This document shows, in pieces, positions 1 through 9,916 of a DNA stretch of 64,000 nt; positions within the stretch are counted from its first letter, which is position 1, and every line of letters begins with the position of its first letter. Position numbers and translations under genes: made by a program. The stretch spans positions 2,480,001 through 2,544,000 of the forward strand of contig NZ_CP090977.1 of the NCBI RefSeq assembly GCF_021513255.1. The letters run 5' to 3'. The notes below the pieces were generated by a model that did no database searches, was not told the origin of the DNA, and saw only the letters and a program-made list of their open reading frames with translations. This DNA is from Planococcus sp. 107-1 (GTDB taxonomy: Bacteria > Bacillota > Bacilli > Bacillales_A > Planococcaceae).

Positions 1-190
1 CCAAATAATCTTCCTCGAAAGTCTTCTTTACTACTTTCTTTTCCCCTGCATAGCCAGGCTGTGCCGCAATAACCGTAATCGAAAAGTCTTCTTGGAGATC
101 TTTGGTCAATTCGGTCAACAATTGGCTGGTGGCTGCTAAGTCCGGATAAAAATAATTGATGACAAAAACGATTTTCTTTTTAGGTTCCAT
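1..190 (-). CDS. Glycosyltransferase, N-terminal part (cut by window edge)
   Basis: Only the first 63 residues are in the window. They begin MEPKKKIVFVINYFYPDLAA and continue with ATSQLLTELTKDL, the start seen in WcaI/GT4-type glycosyltransferases, where a Rossmann strand is followed by a Y-P-x-x-x-A-x-S segment. It starts 11 bases after the stop of the upstream glycosyltransferase and so is probably the next gene of the same polysaccharide operon. It would add a sugar to the lipid-linked repeat unit on the cytoplasmic face. The donor sugar cannot be told from this fragment. Confidence 0.75.
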   Translation of the reverse strand, partial: MEPKKKIVFVINYFYPDLAATSQLLTELTKDLQEDFSITVIAAQPGYAGEKKVVKKTFEEDYL

Positions 191-201
191 ACGTCGCCTT
201 C

Positions 202-1350
202 CTATCCTAAAGAATTAACAGAGATTGGTGCTTCCTGATTATCGAAATCACTGAAAATGGCTATAAGCGAATCGGTATATTTGTCTTCTGTATAATATTC
301 TTCGTAGATCTCCCGGCTGATTTTGCCAAGCAGCTTTCGCTCTTCTTCATTTACAGCTAACTGTTTAATCGCTTGTTTGATATCCGTCACTACAGGTTCG
401 ACTAAAATTCCGCAGTCTTCTATCAATTCAGCGATAATTCCACGATCCGACGATATAATCGGCAATCCCGCAGCCATGCCTTCGATAATGGACATCGGTT
501 GGCCTTCCACTTTGTATTTTGTTGGCAGAGCCATCATATCGGCTTGAAGGAAAAACTGCTTTTTCTCTTCCCCACGTTTCGTTCCATGATAGATAATTCG
601 ATCGGCCATTCCGTATTTATCAATAAACCGTTTCACTTCCTGGAATTCATTTTCACTTTGGATCGCTCCTACCAGATTCAATTCAAGGTCCAACCCTTCT
701 CTGATCAAACCCACCACAGCATGGATCAATTCAACATACCCTTTTTCAGCCATTAAATTGCTCAAATACAAAATCGATATTCTGTCTTTCTTCCGATTAA
801 AATCGATTTCACTTTTTCGGATGAAATTTTCAGGTATACCGTTTGAAACCACTTCCACTCGTTTCACGAGATTTTTATAATTGGGAGCCAATTTCCCGCC
901 TAAAACGATGCCAACATCCACTTTCTTCAAGGTATTTTCGATGAATTTCCGCAACCTCCCGGAAGTCGCATCAATTGTTCCGCCTAGATTATTGCCATGG
1001 AGATGGGTAACCACTCGATTCTTATGGGAAATTTTACAGAAACGGATGAACAGGCAATCGCGGATCAATCCCATTTTAGTTTGAGAAATTGAAATATAAA
1101 GGATGGCATTTTTATTAAACAGACTGAGAAAAGCAGTATATACAAGTTTCACTGAATCAAAAAATAATTTATCAAATGCCAAACCCCCGGGATCTTCAAA
1201 ATCCTTTCGGTTCAAATTCATTTTTTTTACATCATAGATTTCATGGAGCTTTTCTGCTTCATACAGTGATTGAAGAGCGATGCTTTCGCCTAAAATCGGA
1301 GGCGGCAGCGGCCCTACAAAAATTAAAGTTTTCTTTTTCATGTTCCCCAT
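202..1350 (-). CDS. GT4-family glycosyltransferase
   Basis: A protein of about 382 residues with the GT-B fold pattern. The N-terminus (IFVGPLPPPILGESIALQSL) is typical of family 4 capsule glycosyltransferases, with a glycine-rich donor-loop region. The C-terminal half has the YLSNLMAEKGYVELIHA strand and the donor site MSIIEGMAAGLPIISSDRGI (the E-x7-E-like motif). I chose the ATG at 1350, about 8 bases after GGAGAGG; a GTG at 1359 overlaps the ribosome site, and an ATG at 1341 is also possible. It follows the Wzy-like gene closely and probably builds the repeat unit. Acceptor and donor are unknown. Confidence 0.85.
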   Translation of the reverse strand: MGNMKKKTLIFVGPLPPPILGESIALQSLYEAEKLHEIYDVKKMNLNRKDFEDPGGLAFDKLFFDSVKLVYTAFLSLFNKNAILYISISQTKMGLIRDCLFIRFCKISHKNRVVTHLHGNNLGGTIDATSGRLRKFIENTLKKVDVGIVLGGKLAPNYKNLVKRVEVVSNGIPENFIRKSEIDFNRKKDRISILYLSNLMAEKGYVELIHAVVGLIREGLDLELNLVGAIQSENEFQEVKRFIDKYGMADRIIYHGTKRGEEKKQFFLQADMMALPTKYKVEGQPMSIIEGMAAGLPIISSDRGIIAELIEDCGILVEPVVTDIKQAIKQLAVNEEERKLLGKISREIYEEYYTEDKYTDSLIAIFSDFDNQEAPISVNSLG

Positions 1351-1378
1351 CCGGTTCACCTCTCCATTCCTAGGATCC

Positions 1379-2743
1379 CTATTTGAATTTCAATACCGGC
1401 TTTCCAGCCAAATCTTTTTCCAATGCATTGACCACCAAATAAATTAAGATAAAGACTGGAACAATGACAAGCATCGGCTTTATATAATAGATATATCCAT
1501 ACCAGAAAACACGCGCGATGGTGGTTACGATTAAGTAATAGCCGAGAGAAAAACCAAAATCTCCGAATAGCTTCCGGAGCAGTAATGCCGGGATAAACAC
1601 CACAAGATACGTTAAAAACGGAGCTAGAATGACTCCCATTACTTGATAATTCAAGAAATACTCCCCGTATATGAACAAGCCATAATTGGTATGTATCGAC
1701 TCCGCCACAAGATGCGCTGCCCCTGGACCTGCTTCCGACCCAAGAAACGAAGGCATTAATTGCGGAATATAACCGAGAAGCGTAGAAACTGTCCCATGAT
1801 CATAGGTCACCTCAATGGCAGCAGCAGTGGAGTAAACCAAATCCTGGACTGTTGGATAATTCACTAAAACTGCAAATGAATCCAAAATGGCTGCTGCATC
1901 AAACACCAATCCGTTATGCCGCACAATCCCTAAATAAGAAAAGACCAAAAGCCCGATGGCAATGATGCTGAATTTCTTAAAATTAAAGTTGGCCTTAAAA
2001 ATCTTCCCTTTCTTCGTGTTCGTAATGATGACGTATAAAATCAGGATCAAGCCCAGAATATCCACCCGTGCATAATGGGAAAGCAGCCAAAAAGGCACAA
2101 ACAACAAAGCAGCTTTTCGCAGCATACTTCCCTTAACCCCAATCAGGACAAAAAAGTAAGAAATGGCAACCACTGAATTCCAGGCATTTCCCGGCAGCAA
2201 GCTTGGCGAGAATTCATGGTAGGCCCGCCCCGGAAGATCCGGCAGATAAATGATGGCGGACGCAATCGCAACAATGCTGAAGAACCAGGTAGACAATAAG
2301 CTATTCGAGTCCCTGAAAAAGAATTTTAAAATGACGGCATCATATTTCTTAAATGATTTATTATCAAGAACTAGTAAAAGCGACCAAATGAAGTAAAAAA
2401 ATAATGCCCCAAAAGCTAAAATGTAAAAATGTTTTTCAATTAGCTGCGTTCGATCATTAAATAATGGCTGCACTTCGCCAGCAGGAGCAAATCCGAGAAT
2501 GCTCAATATCGGCAGGAACAACAGCAAAAGTGAGAATGAAGCAAAACCGACTTTGAAGATGGCGACATCCATGACAAATTTAACGGCAAAAATTCCTAAT
2601 ATAATAAAATGAAACACATCTTCCGCATGGAATTGCTGGCCGATTTGAGCAAAATAATACAACATCGCTATTCCAGCAATGATATTGACTGCCACTTGAA
2701 AGATCCGCTCATTTTTATTGTCTGATTCACTGTAATTCACCAT
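1379..2743 (-). CDS. O-antigen/EPS polymerase-like membrane protein (Wzy-type)
   Basis: 454 residues with about ten or more hydrophobic segments spread along the chain and few conserved soluble motifs, as expected of Wzy polymerases, which join lipid-linked repeat units outside the membrane. Its place between glycosyltransferases in a locus with flippases, a chain-length regulator and a tyrosine kinase supports this. A loop of about 60 residues with H, R and G residues (PTVQDLVYSTAAAIEVTYDHG) lies in the second half, like the periplasmic catalytic loop of Wzy. Wzy sequences diverge strongly, so the call rests on topology and context. Confidence 0.7.
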   Translation of the reverse strand: MVNYSESDNKNERIFQVAVNIIAGIAMLYYFAQIGQQFHAEDVFHFIILGIFAVKFVMDVAIFKVGFASFSLLLLFLPILSILGFAPAGEVQPLFNDRTQLIEKHFYILAFGALFFYFIWSLLLVLDNKSFKKYDAVILKFFFRDSNSLLSTWFFSIVAIASAIIYLPDLPGRAYHEFSPSLLPGNAWNSVVAISYFFVLIGVKGSMLRKAALLFVPFWLLSHYARVDILGLILILYVIITNTKKGKIFKANFNFKKFSIIAIGLLVFSYLGIVRHNGLVFDAAAILDSFAVLVNYPTVQDLVYSTAAAIEVTYDHGTVSTLLGYIPQLMPSFLGSEAGPGAAHLVAESIHTNYGLFIYGEYFLNYQVMGVILAPFLTYLVVFIPALLLRKLFGDFGFSLGYYLIVTTIARVFWYGYIYYIKPMLVIVPVFILIYLVVNALEKDLAGKPVLKFK

Positions 2744-2791
2744 ATGCTCATCCCTCTATCCTCATAATGCTCTTCGGTATTCGATTAAGTA

Positions 2792-3748
2792 TTAAGTAGA
2801 AAGAATTTCAGAGAATTTATAGTTCTTTTTCGATTGTTTATACATGATTTCCAGGACTTTCAGCGGCAAGAAAGTAGAAAGATAATAGATGAACGCTTTT
2901 AACGAGCTATTCTTTTCAAATGCAGCTTCGAGCAACACTTTTCTGGCCAATTTAACCGCTTCTTTGTCGCAGCTGGTAATGCCCACTTTCAGCAATGTCT
3001 TAAAAATATTAATTGAAAATTTCTCGAAAACGCCGTTCCCTAATTCCTTCGCTAAGTTTTTATAAGCCTTAAAAATATATACTTGGCCGTTTAGTACCGC
3101 CGTATTATTCGTTGAAATGCGCTCTCCGGAATGCTGGAAAAACAGCACCATGGAATCTTTCACAAAATCAAAATTTGTAATCTGTGATAAACGGAGATAT
3201 AAGTCCCAATCCTGGCAACTGGGTAAGGCGGATTCAAACCCGTTGATTTCATGAAGCAGCTCTGTTTTAACTAGAACCGAAGAAGTCGTGTCAATACAAT
3301 TAGATTCCATGAGCATCGGCAAAATATTCCCACGGTAACGAGGAATAATTTCCTTAATGGTTTCGCGCTCATTGACCAATTTGACACCAGTGTATACTGC
3401 GCCGACTTCCGGATTGCTATTGAATATCGCCAGTTGTTTTTGTAATTTGTCCGGCAGCCATTGGTCATCTGAATCCAAAAATCCAATGTAATTTCCCTTA
3501 GCGTGCTTAATGCCGGTATTTCTGGCCTCAGAGCCGCCTCTATTGATCTGATGCCGAATGTATTTGATGCGTGGGTCGTGCATTTCTTTCACAACCGCTT
3601 CTGTGTCATCTGTCGAGCAATCATCCACAATGATGATTTCTAAATTTTGATGGCCCTGATGCTGGAGGCTGTAAACAGCTTTCTTCAATAATTCAGAACG
3701 ATTATAAGTGGGGATTACGACACTTACTTTTTCATTTGTTTTTCCCAA
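2792..3748 (-). CDS. GT2-family glycosyltransferase
   Basis: 318 residues starting with the GT-A nucleotide-sugar fold VSVVIPTYNRSELLKKAVYSL. It shows the DDCSTDDTE motif near residue 42 and the metal-binding LDSDDQW motif near residue 92, with R-x-x-G-G-S-E-A-R-N-x-G between them, all hallmarks of inverting family 2 glycosyltransferases. The acceptor half includes QDWDLYLRLS, close to the catalytic base position. It lies 48 bases upstream of the polymerase gene and probably transfers one sugar of the EPS repeat unit. Its substrate cannot be deduced. Confidence 0.87.
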   Translation of the reverse strand: MGKTNEKVSVVIPTYNRSELLKKAVYSLQHQGHQNLEIIIVDDCSTDDTEAVVKEMHDPRIKYIRHQINRGGSEARNTGIKHAKGNYIGFLDSDDQWLPDKLQKQLAIFNSNPEVGAVYTGVKLVNERETIKEIIPRYRGNILPMLMESNCIDTTSSVLVKTELLHEINGFESALPSCQDWDLYLRLSQITNFDFVKDSMVLFFQHSGERISTNNTAVLNGQVYIFKAYKNLAKELGNGVFEKFSINIFKTLLKVGITSCDKEAVKLARKVLLEAAFEKNSSLKAFIYYLSTFLPLKVLEIMYKQSKKNYKFSEILST

Positions 3749-3933
3749 TCGAGTCCACTCCTTAGCGTCTGTCTCCTCTTATATATTGAACATACAATTT
3801 TACAAATTTTTAATTGCACGCTTAACACTGATGCAGGATTAAGACAGAATCTGACTCGGCGGAAGCCATACATATCTTGTCTATAATCTAATTTCTGAGT
3901 TGTACGAAAATACAGAATACTTATATGGATGAA

Positions 3934-3974
3934 AAAATATGCAGAGCCCCTCTCATCCGCAGCTCTGCATTTTT
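3934..3974 (-). terminator. Rho-independent terminator after gmd
   Basis: Read on the minus strand, arms ATGCAGAGC and GCTCTGCAT (3962-3970 and 3939-3947) flank a 14-base loop and are followed by a T run. It sits just after the gmd stop codon and ends the fcl-gmd unit, so the GT2 gene below it needs its own promoter. Confidence 0.8.
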
Positions 3975-3977
3975 TCC

Positions 3978-5051
3978 TTAAAACTCTTTTGTGCTGTATG
4001 CTTCTTGCTTTTCTTTGCCTAATAAACGCAAATCGTTTTTAACCATAATCTCTACCAACTCTTCAAATGAGGTAGCAGTGGGATTCCACTTCAACAGCCG
4101 TTTCGCTTTTGAAGGATCGCCCAATAATTGTTCCACTTCAGCCAAACGGAAGTAATCCGGATTCACTTCAACAATTACTTCTCCTGTACGCTTATTGATG
4201 CCTTTCTCTTCCGGCCCTTCGCCTTGCCATTCGATTTCTATTCCGGCATGAAGAAACGCTAGTGTCGCAAATTCACGGACCGTATGCATTTCTCCGGTCG
4301 CAATGACAAAATCTTCCGGCGTCTCGTGTTGCAGGATCAACCACATACATTCAACGTAATCTTTTGCATATCCCCAATCCCGGCGGGCATCCAAATTCCC
4401 AAGCGATAGCTTCTGCTGTTGTCCACTGGCAATTCGCGCTGCGGCCATGGTAATTTTACGTGTCACAAAAGTCTCTCCGCGGCGCTCTGATTCATGGTTG
4501 AAAAGAATGCCGTTCACGGCAAACATGCCATAAGATTCTCTGTAGTTTTTCGTTATCCAAAAGCCATACAATTTGGCGACCCCATATGGTGAACGCGGAT
4601 AAAATGGCGTTGTTTCTTTTTGCGGCACCTCTTGGACTTTTCCGAACAGTTCTGAAGTGGATGCCTGGTAAATTCGGGTTTTATGCTGCAGCCCAAGAAT
4701 TCGTACCGCTTCCAATATCCGTAGTGTGCCAATGCCATCTACATCCGCTGTATATTCCGGAGTTTCAAATGACACTTTCACATGAGACATGGCGGCCAAA
4801 TTGTAAATTTCGTCTGGTTTGATCTCGCTGATCAACCGGATGACATTTGAGGTATCTGTCATATCCCCGTAATGGATAAAGAAATTCTCGCTGGTCTTCA
4901 GCTCTTCGATATAAAGGTGTTCTATTCTCTCTGTGTTAAAACTCGAGCTTCGCCGAATGATGCCATGAACTTCGTAGCCTTTCTCCAAAAGAAAATCTGC
5001 TAAAAACGATCCATCCTGTCCTGTAATCCCTGTTATCAATGCTTTTCTCAT
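3978..5051 (-). CDS. gmd: GDP-mannose 4,6-dehydratase
   Basis: Converts GDP-D-mannose to GDP-4-keto-6-deoxy-D-mannose, the first step of GDP-L-fucose synthesis. The 357-residue protein has the NADP-binding [20 protein letters not shown] near the start, the [12 protein letters not shown] segment, the short-chain dehydrogenase YGVAK catalytic pair and the [17 protein letters not shown] signature of Gmd. The ATG at 5051 follows GGGGG by 5 bases; the upstream alternative at 5063 would overlap the ribosome site. It lies directly after fcl, so both enzymes of the pathway are made together. GDP-mannose synthesis genes are not in the window. Confidence 0.96.
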   Translation of the reverse strand: MRKALITGITGQDGSFLADFLLEKGYEVHGIIRRSSSFNTERIEHLYIEELKTSENFFIHYGDMTDTSNVIRLISEIKPDEIYNLAAMSHVKVSFETPEYTADVDGIGTLRILEAVRILGLQHKTRIYQASTSELFGKVQEVPQKETTPFYPRSPYGVAKLYGFWITKNYRESYGMFAVNGILFNHESERRGETFVTRKITMAAARIASGQQQKLSLGNLDARRDWGYAKDYVECMWLILQHETPEDFVIATGEMHTVREFATLAFLHAGIEIEWQGEGPEEKGINKRTGEVIVEVNPDYFRLAEVEQLLGDPSKAKRLLKWNPTATSFEELVEIMVKNDLRLLGKEKQEAYSTKEF

Positions 5052-5062
5052 CGAATCCCCCA

Positions 5063-6013
5063 TTATTTAACCGTAATAGTTTCTTTGCTGATATTTTCCA
5101 AGAACCACTCATAAGCTAATTTCAGCCCATGGTCCAATGAAGTTTCCGCTTTCCAGCCAAGGCTATGCAATTTGCTTACATCAACGAGCTTACGGGGAGT
5201 ACCATCCGGTTTTGACGTATTGAATCTGATTTCCCCTTCATAGCCAGTAATATCCTTAATCTTTTCGGCTAATTCTCTGATGGAAATATCTTTGCCTACA
5301 CCGATGTTCACTAATTCACTTTTACTGTATGTGTTCATCAGATAGACAGCGGCATTGGCCAAATCATCTGAGTATAGAAACTCTCTTCTCGGCGTTCCCG
5401 TGCCCCATACTTCTACTGTTGGAGCAGAATTCACTTTCGCTTCATGGAATTTCCGGATTAACGCAGGCAGCACGTGGGAACTATTTAAATCAAAATTATC
5501 ATTAGGGCCAAATAAATTGGTCGGCATAATCGAAATAAATTTAGTTCCATATTGCTTGTTATAGTACTCACACATTTTAATCCCTGCTATTTTCGCAATA
5601 GCATAGGGCTCATTGGTCGGCTCCAACTCTCCAGTCAATAAAGAATCTTCTCTCATTGGCTGAGGGGTGTATTTCGGATAAATGCATGTGCTTCCTAAGA
5701 AAAGCAGCTTTTTTACTCCGTTCTTATAGGACGCATCTATTACATTCGTTTGAATCATTAGATTGTCTCGAATAAAATCAGCTGGAAAATCGTTGTTTGC
5801 TACAATCCCCCCGACTTTTGCAGCAGCTAAAAATACATATTCCGGCTTTTCTAAGTTGAAGAATGCGTCAACTTGGCCGCGGTCTGTCAAATCCAATTCG
5901 CAATGAGTCCGTAAGACAAGATTATGATAGCCATTCTTCTTCAAATCTCTGACAATAGCCGATCCTACAAGACCCCGATGCCCTGCTACATAAATCTTTG
6001 ATGACACATCCAT
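5063..6013 (-). CDS. fcl: GDP-L-fucose synthase (epimerase/reductase)
   Basis: Converts GDP-4-keto-6-deoxymannose to GDP-L-fucose with NADPH. The 316-residue protein shows the [10 protein letters not shown] nucleotide-binding motif, the [23 protein letters not shown] region and the [13 protein letters not shown] catalytic Y-x3-K, all diagnostic of WcaG/Fcl. Gene order is fcl then gmd, ending in a terminator. The 307-base leader upstream contains a strong hairpin (6049-6077) and a 24-base repeat (6221-6244). Fucose is thus a likely component of the polysaccharide. Confidence 0.95.
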   Translation of the reverse strand: MDVSSKIYVAGHRGLVGSAIVRDLKKNGYHNLVLRTHCELDLTDRGQVDAFFNLEKPEYVFLAAAKVGGIVANNDFPADFIRDNLMIQTNVIDASYKNGVKKLLFLGSTCIYPKYTPQPMREDSLLTGELEPTNEPYAIAKIAGIKMCEYYNKQYGTKFISIMPTNLFGPNDNFDLNSSHVLPALIRKFHEAKVNSAPTVEVWGTGTPRREFLYSDDLANAAVYLMNTYSKSELVNIGVGKDISIRELAEKIKDITGYEGEIRFNTSKPDGTPRKLVDVSKLHSLGWKAETSLDHGLKLAYEWFLENISKETITVK

Positions 6014-6048
6014 TTAAACCCCATCCTTTTCTATGGTCTCTTAAGAGA

Positions 6049-6077
6049 ATGCTCTCTTGCCTATTGCCAGAGAGCAT
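6049..6077 (-). promoter_or_regulatory. Hairpin in the fcl leader
   Basis: A perfect 9-bp inverted repeat, ATGCTCTCT and AGAGAGCAT, spans 6049-6057 and 6069-6077 with an 11-base loop. It lies about 35-65 bases upstream of the fcl start. The minus strand after it reads TCTCTTAAG, which is only a weak U tract, so it may be an mRNA leader structure, a weak terminator of the flippase operon, or an attenuator. Confidence 0.4.
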
Positions 6078-6220
6078 ATGCCGCTGAATAATTGCATATC
6101 GCTAAATCGGGCCCTTTTCACTCTTTAATATTCTTCCTGTATATCTGTACATATTTACCAATACTAAATGCTTATACTATACTTTATTTTTATCATTTTA
6201 GCATACTTTAGACTTAATAA

Positions 6221-6244
6221 AACAGATTATTTAGATTATTTTAT
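6221..6244. repeat. 24-bp AT-rich repeat, copy 1
   Basis: These 24 bases are identical to 15886-15909. The core is AGATTATTTAGATTATTT, itself a tandem of AGATTATTT. It lies about 210 bases upstream of fcl. Relatives of the core occur upstream of several other units in this locus, so it may be a shared operator or an A/T-rich promoter element. Confidence 0.6.
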
Positions 6245-6320
6245 AAATTTTACAGAATTTCTTTTCTATAACCAGTAATCTTCCAATTTCGCACTTATTT
6301 TTTAACTTCTAGAGGCAAAT

Positions 6321-7787
6321 TCAAACCGTCGCCTTTTGGATAAAGAAACTTTTTACTTCCAGCAGTAATTTTCGCTGGAAAATAATCATCATGAATCCAT
6401 AGATCATCATTCCTGCACTAAAGCTAATAAGGATAATAGCTAAGTCATTGGTTTTCGCCAGGATGCTGATCAACCCATGGAGCAATAAAATCATCACTGC
6501 TGAATGAAAAATTGGAATAAAGATGGATTTCAATAATTCATTAAAGCTATTGCCGATAATTAGCCGGATTCTGCTGAAATAATTGACAAAGAACAGAACA
6601 AACCGCAATAAGCCCATGGCTAATGCGACCAATGCAATTTCTCCAGTCAGGCTTGAGAAATAAACAACGACCGGCACAATAAATAACAGCCCCAATTGCC
6701 AATAAAAACTCCAGCGCACCTTCCCTACTGCAGTAAATAGGCTTCCGCTCGGATTTCCTAAAGCACGGAATAAGGCATAGAAGCAGAGAATCTGGACAAT
6801 GATTACGGCTTCCGTCCATTCTTTCCCTAAAAGAAGCGGCACAAGATAAGGCGCTAATACGATAAGACCGGAAAAAAATGGTGCATTTAACGTCATAATC
6901 AGCTGAATGATGAATAGATAAGCTTTTTGCAGCCGCTTTTGATCACTTTGAATTTTAGCGAAAACAGGAAATGATACACGCGTAATCATAGGATTTAATT
7001 TCTGGATAGGTTGCATGATCAAGTTCATTGCCATACTATAAATCCCAAGAATTTGAGGTCCCATTAAAATTCCGATAATAATTTGGTCGATTTTCGTATT
7101 GAAATAATTCGCAGTCGTAGTCCCGAGACGATACAATCCGAACGTTATCAATTCCGTAATGTTTTTCCAAGAGAACACAAACAGTGGCCGGGTTTCTGGA
7201 TTTTTAAAGCCTGAAAAGACCCACGGCACAGTCCGTACGAGCGAACTTGCAATATGGCCGAATACAAGAGACCACGCCCCCGATCCCATATAAGCTGCTA
7301 AGAAAATCGTGAGAGAAACCCCTATAAAAGAAGCGATGATTTCGTTCTTCGTAATTTGGCTGAATTCTAAATTTTTACTGGCTATCGTTTGGAATTGCAA
7401 ACCAAACGGGATAATGAGAAAACTGATGCCGACCACCCGAATCATCCCTTTTAATTCAGTATGATCAAATAGGCTGGCGAGAAGCGGTGCAGCAAAGAAT
7501 AAAATGATGAAGATTCCAAAACCCATGAAAATCGAAAACCAGTAAAGGCTCGATAATTGAATTTTACTGATTTTCGCCTTTTGGATGATTGCATCTGTCA
7601 GTCCCATATCCATATACATTTGGGCAAACTGAATGACGATTTGCACAAGCGCTAAAATCCCATAGACGGCAGGACCGAGAATGCGTCCCAGAACTACTAA
7701 TTGGATAATCTGCAGGACACTTGTAATGAGCATTGATAATGAAGTGAGTTTCATGCTGTTGGCCACTTTCTTTTTTAAAGTCGACAT
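6321..7787 (-). CDS. Oligosaccharide flippase (Wzx/MOP family)
   Basis: 488 residues with about 12-14 hydrophobic segments. The N-terminal pattern (ITSVLQIIQLVVLGRILGPAVYGILALVQ) and the MDMGLTDAIIQ segment are typical of the polysaccharide transport family that moves undecaprenyl-linked repeat units across the membrane (Wzx, TuaB). It starts 20 bases after the end of the 702-residue multidomain gene and closes that operon. A second MOP-family transporter is encoded at 13140-14633, so the locus has two flippases. Confidence 0.88.
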   Translation of the reverse strand: MSTLKKKVANSMKLTSLSMLITSVLQIIQLVVLGRILGPAVYGILALVQIVIQFAQMYMDMGLTDAIIQKAKISKIQLSSLYWFSIFMGFGIFIILFFAAPLLASLFDHTELKGMIRVVGISFLIIPFGLQFQTIASKNLEFSQITKNEIIASFIGVSLTIFLAAYMGSGAWSLVFGHIASSLVRTVPWVFSGFKNPETRPLFVFSWKNITELITFGLYRLGTTTANYFNTKIDQIIIGILMGPQILGIYSMAMNLIMQPIQKLNPMITRVSFPVFAKIQSDQKRLQKAYLFIIQLIMTLNAPFFSGLIVLAPYLVPLLLGKEWTEAVIIVQILCFYALFRALGNPSGSLFTAVGKVRWSFYWQLGLLFIVPVVVYFSSLTGEIALVALAMGLLRFVLFFVNYFSRIRLIIGNSFNELLKSIFIPIFHSAVMILLLHGLISILAKTNDLAIILISFSAGMMIYGFMMIIFQRKLLLEVKSFFIQKATV

Positions 7788-7807
7788 CGCTTCAACTCAC
7801 TCCAATC

Positions 7808-9916
7808 TCAATACAGGATTTTTTTCCAAAGATCTTTTCTGCTTTTCAAATCGATGCCATACGGGATGTCCGCCATAAAGTTATCGGGATATCCGATGAA
7901 ATCAAACGACTCATCAATTGTTTTTGGTTTGTGATCGTATTTATACAAGAACTCAAAATCGATGATTCGCGGCCCCTCTTTGGTCATTAATATATTGCCA
8001 GGATGGAAATCGATCAATGCGAATCCTTTTTCATAAAAGAACCGGCTAATGCCCAAAATCTCTTCTTTGTATTTTTTCAACATCCACTTTTTCACTCGTT
8101 TGTTTTCAGCAATCCTCAGTGTATCCAACAATGGCACAATCAAATAATTGTCGCCGCTGTCGAGGAGTTTCGGAATAAATTCACATTCTTTGCTAAGCTC
8201 TCCATAAACATAAACTTCACGCTTTAAAAAACGTTCTTTTCCTGCTTGATAGGTTTTTTTGACTGCTTTTTCCCCTTGATATTCGATCACTTCCACTTTA
8301 GCCCGCCGCCGATTACCGGATAAATCTTTATAGACTTTCTCTTTTGTTACGTAAGCTTTGTCCCATTCAGTAATGGTATTTCGGACGTAAGCCATCGTTT
8401 CTGGAACGACCATATTGATATAATCCAATGCTTCAATTTCATCATCAGAACTATGGATCGGATTCGTCTTCTCTTCAGCTTCAAGATTTGAATTGATTTC
8501 TCTCCGGACTTCTTCCTTAAAGAGATAATGTTCGTTCGATACATGCGGATATTTCTTTTTGAATTTTTCCTTTAAAGGTTTGGGATGATAATCATACATG
8601 ACAAGCAGTACTGCCGGATCTCCCCCATTTACTGGCCATGGTCCTTGCCCCCAATTGCCCCCGCGCAGCCTTTGAGATGCCTGCCTTTTTTGTTCGCGAT
8701 TCAATTCAATGGCTTTCACCAGGTTTAATCCGCTTTTTTCCAGCCAATTGATGATAAAACCCGTCAGCCCCCTCTTATAAGCCCAATCCCTTATAACGAA
8801 CACCATCACTTCTCCCGATTTTTCAAAGTCATCTGAAGAACGGATGATAGTCTCTTTCAACCAAGATGCATTTTCTTCCGGCAACTTTCGAATCGTATCG
8901 GTCGCCGGCGCCCACCCTGCTTCTCCTAACAAACGATGGAAATACATAAGATTAAGCTCTTTTAATTCCATGTTATTTTCCTTCGCTAACGCTTGTAAAA
9001 TATTTAAATATTCATGATCGGCCAATTCTTGCCGGCCAAGGTCTCCGTCTCGAACCGGGATTCCGGATTTTATTCCTTTATGATAAACTGCGTGATAAAG
9101 AAGGCTTAGAAAGTAATGGCGCTTGTCCGGCACAAAAAAACGGCCTTTCCAAAGCGTTCTTTCTGCGAGGATTTTCTCAGCCAAATTTGGCGGGTAATAA
9201 GCCATATTCTTAAAGCTGCTTCCCGGCAAACCACTGACACTATAGAGGTCGAATGGCAGAATGCCTATTTTCTCATTTAATACTTGTTGTACTCTGAAAA
9301 TGTCTTCGTCTGCTACTAAGAGATCGACATCTTCCTGAATATCGGAAAAGGGGATCTTATCAAACCATCTGAGGACAACATATCTCAATCGCTGTTCATT
9401 AAAGCGTTTGAAAAGTGAATCAAGCGGCGTTTCTGGAGATAGATAATAGCGCGCTTTCTTTTCTTTCTTGTATTTGCGTCTAAACAAAATGCCCCTGCTG
9501 ACTGCTCCATTTTCTTCAGCGAACTCTTTAAAACTCATTTCCCATCTTCGTTTCCGGGCATATTTGTACGCCCATACTGCCAAAAAGCTGAAGTTATTCA
9601 CCAAATGATTCGGTTTAAAGACAATCAGTTCTGCTGAAGAATTAAACGCTTTTTTAATGTCATCGAATCCTGCCTTGCCTAAAATCAGGACGTCCGCATT
9701 GTTTTTAAAAATGACATCATTGCTGTTTACGGGATATGCATATCCACTGAACGAATGGGAAATATCAGAGACCACCGCTAAATAATTATCATATCCAGCT
9801 GCAGCCAGCTCCATTTTCAGCTTATTGTCTTCCGCGTTATAATGCAGGATTTTCACTTTCCTCTTATCATCATTCAATTCTCTTAAATAATCACTGATGC
9901 GCATACTATTCTCCAT
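7808..9916 (-). CDS. Novel multidomain protein: nucleotidyltransferase-like + NDP-kinase-like + LPS-kinase-like
   Basis: A 702-residue protein I do not recognise as a whole. Residues about 1-130 look like a small alpha/beta domain. Residues about 165-330 resemble the nucleotidyltransferase fold, with VVLRWFDKIPFSD then EDVDLLV (Asp196 and Asp198 as metal ligands). Residues about 365-505 resemble nucleoside diphosphate kinase: a VFVIRDWAYKRGLTGFIINW start and NPIHSSDDEIEA, which matches the NDPK active-site segment N-x-I-H-G-S-D-S with His488 as the phospho-histidine. Residues about 540-700 resemble WaaP/UbiB-like small kinases, with Lys near 553, LIDFHPGN (Asp636, Asn641) and IIDFEF (Asp653). 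The ATG follows GGGGAGGTG. It sits between rfbB and a flippase. A role in making or phosphorylating an activated sugar or glycan is inference. Confidence 0.6.
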   Translation of the reverse strand: MENSMRISDYLRELNDDKRKVKILHYNAEDNKLKMELAAAGYDNYLAVVSDISHSFSGYAYPVNSNDVIFKNNADVLILGKAGFDDIKKAFNSSAELIVFKPNHLVNNFSFLAVWAYKYARKRRWEMSFKEFAEENGAVSRGILFRRKYKKEKKARYYLSPETPLDSLFKRFNEQRLRYVVLRWFDKIPFSDIQEDVDLLVADEDIFRVQQVLNEKIGILPFDLYSVSGLPGSSFKNMAYYPPNLAEKILAERTLWKGRFFVPDKRHYFLSLLYHAVYHKGIKSGIPVRDGDLGRQELADHEYLNILQALAKENNMELKELNLMYFHRLLGEAGWAPATDTIRKLPEENASWLKETIIRSSDDFEKSGEVMVFVIRDWAYKRGLTGFIINWLEKSGLNLVKAIELNREQKRQASQRLRGGNWGQGPWPVNGGDPAVLLVMYDYHPKPLKEKFKKKYPHVSNEHYLFKEEVRREINSNLEAEEKTNPIHSSDDEIEALDYINMVVPETMAYVRNTITEWDKAYVTKEKVYKDLSGNRRRAKVEVIEYQGEKAVKKTYQAGKERFLKREVYVYGELSKECEFIPKLLDSGDNYLIVPLLDTLRIAENKRVKKWMLKKYKEEILGISRFFYEKGFALIDFHPGNILMTKEGPRIIDFEFLYKYDHKPKTIDESFDFIGYPDNFMADIPYGIDLKSRKDLWKKILY

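Noticed and set aside
4586..4822. Open frames on the plus strand opposite gmd and other capsule genes
   Set aside because: They have no ribosome sites, are shadows of conserved minus-strand genes, and show no recognisable domains.
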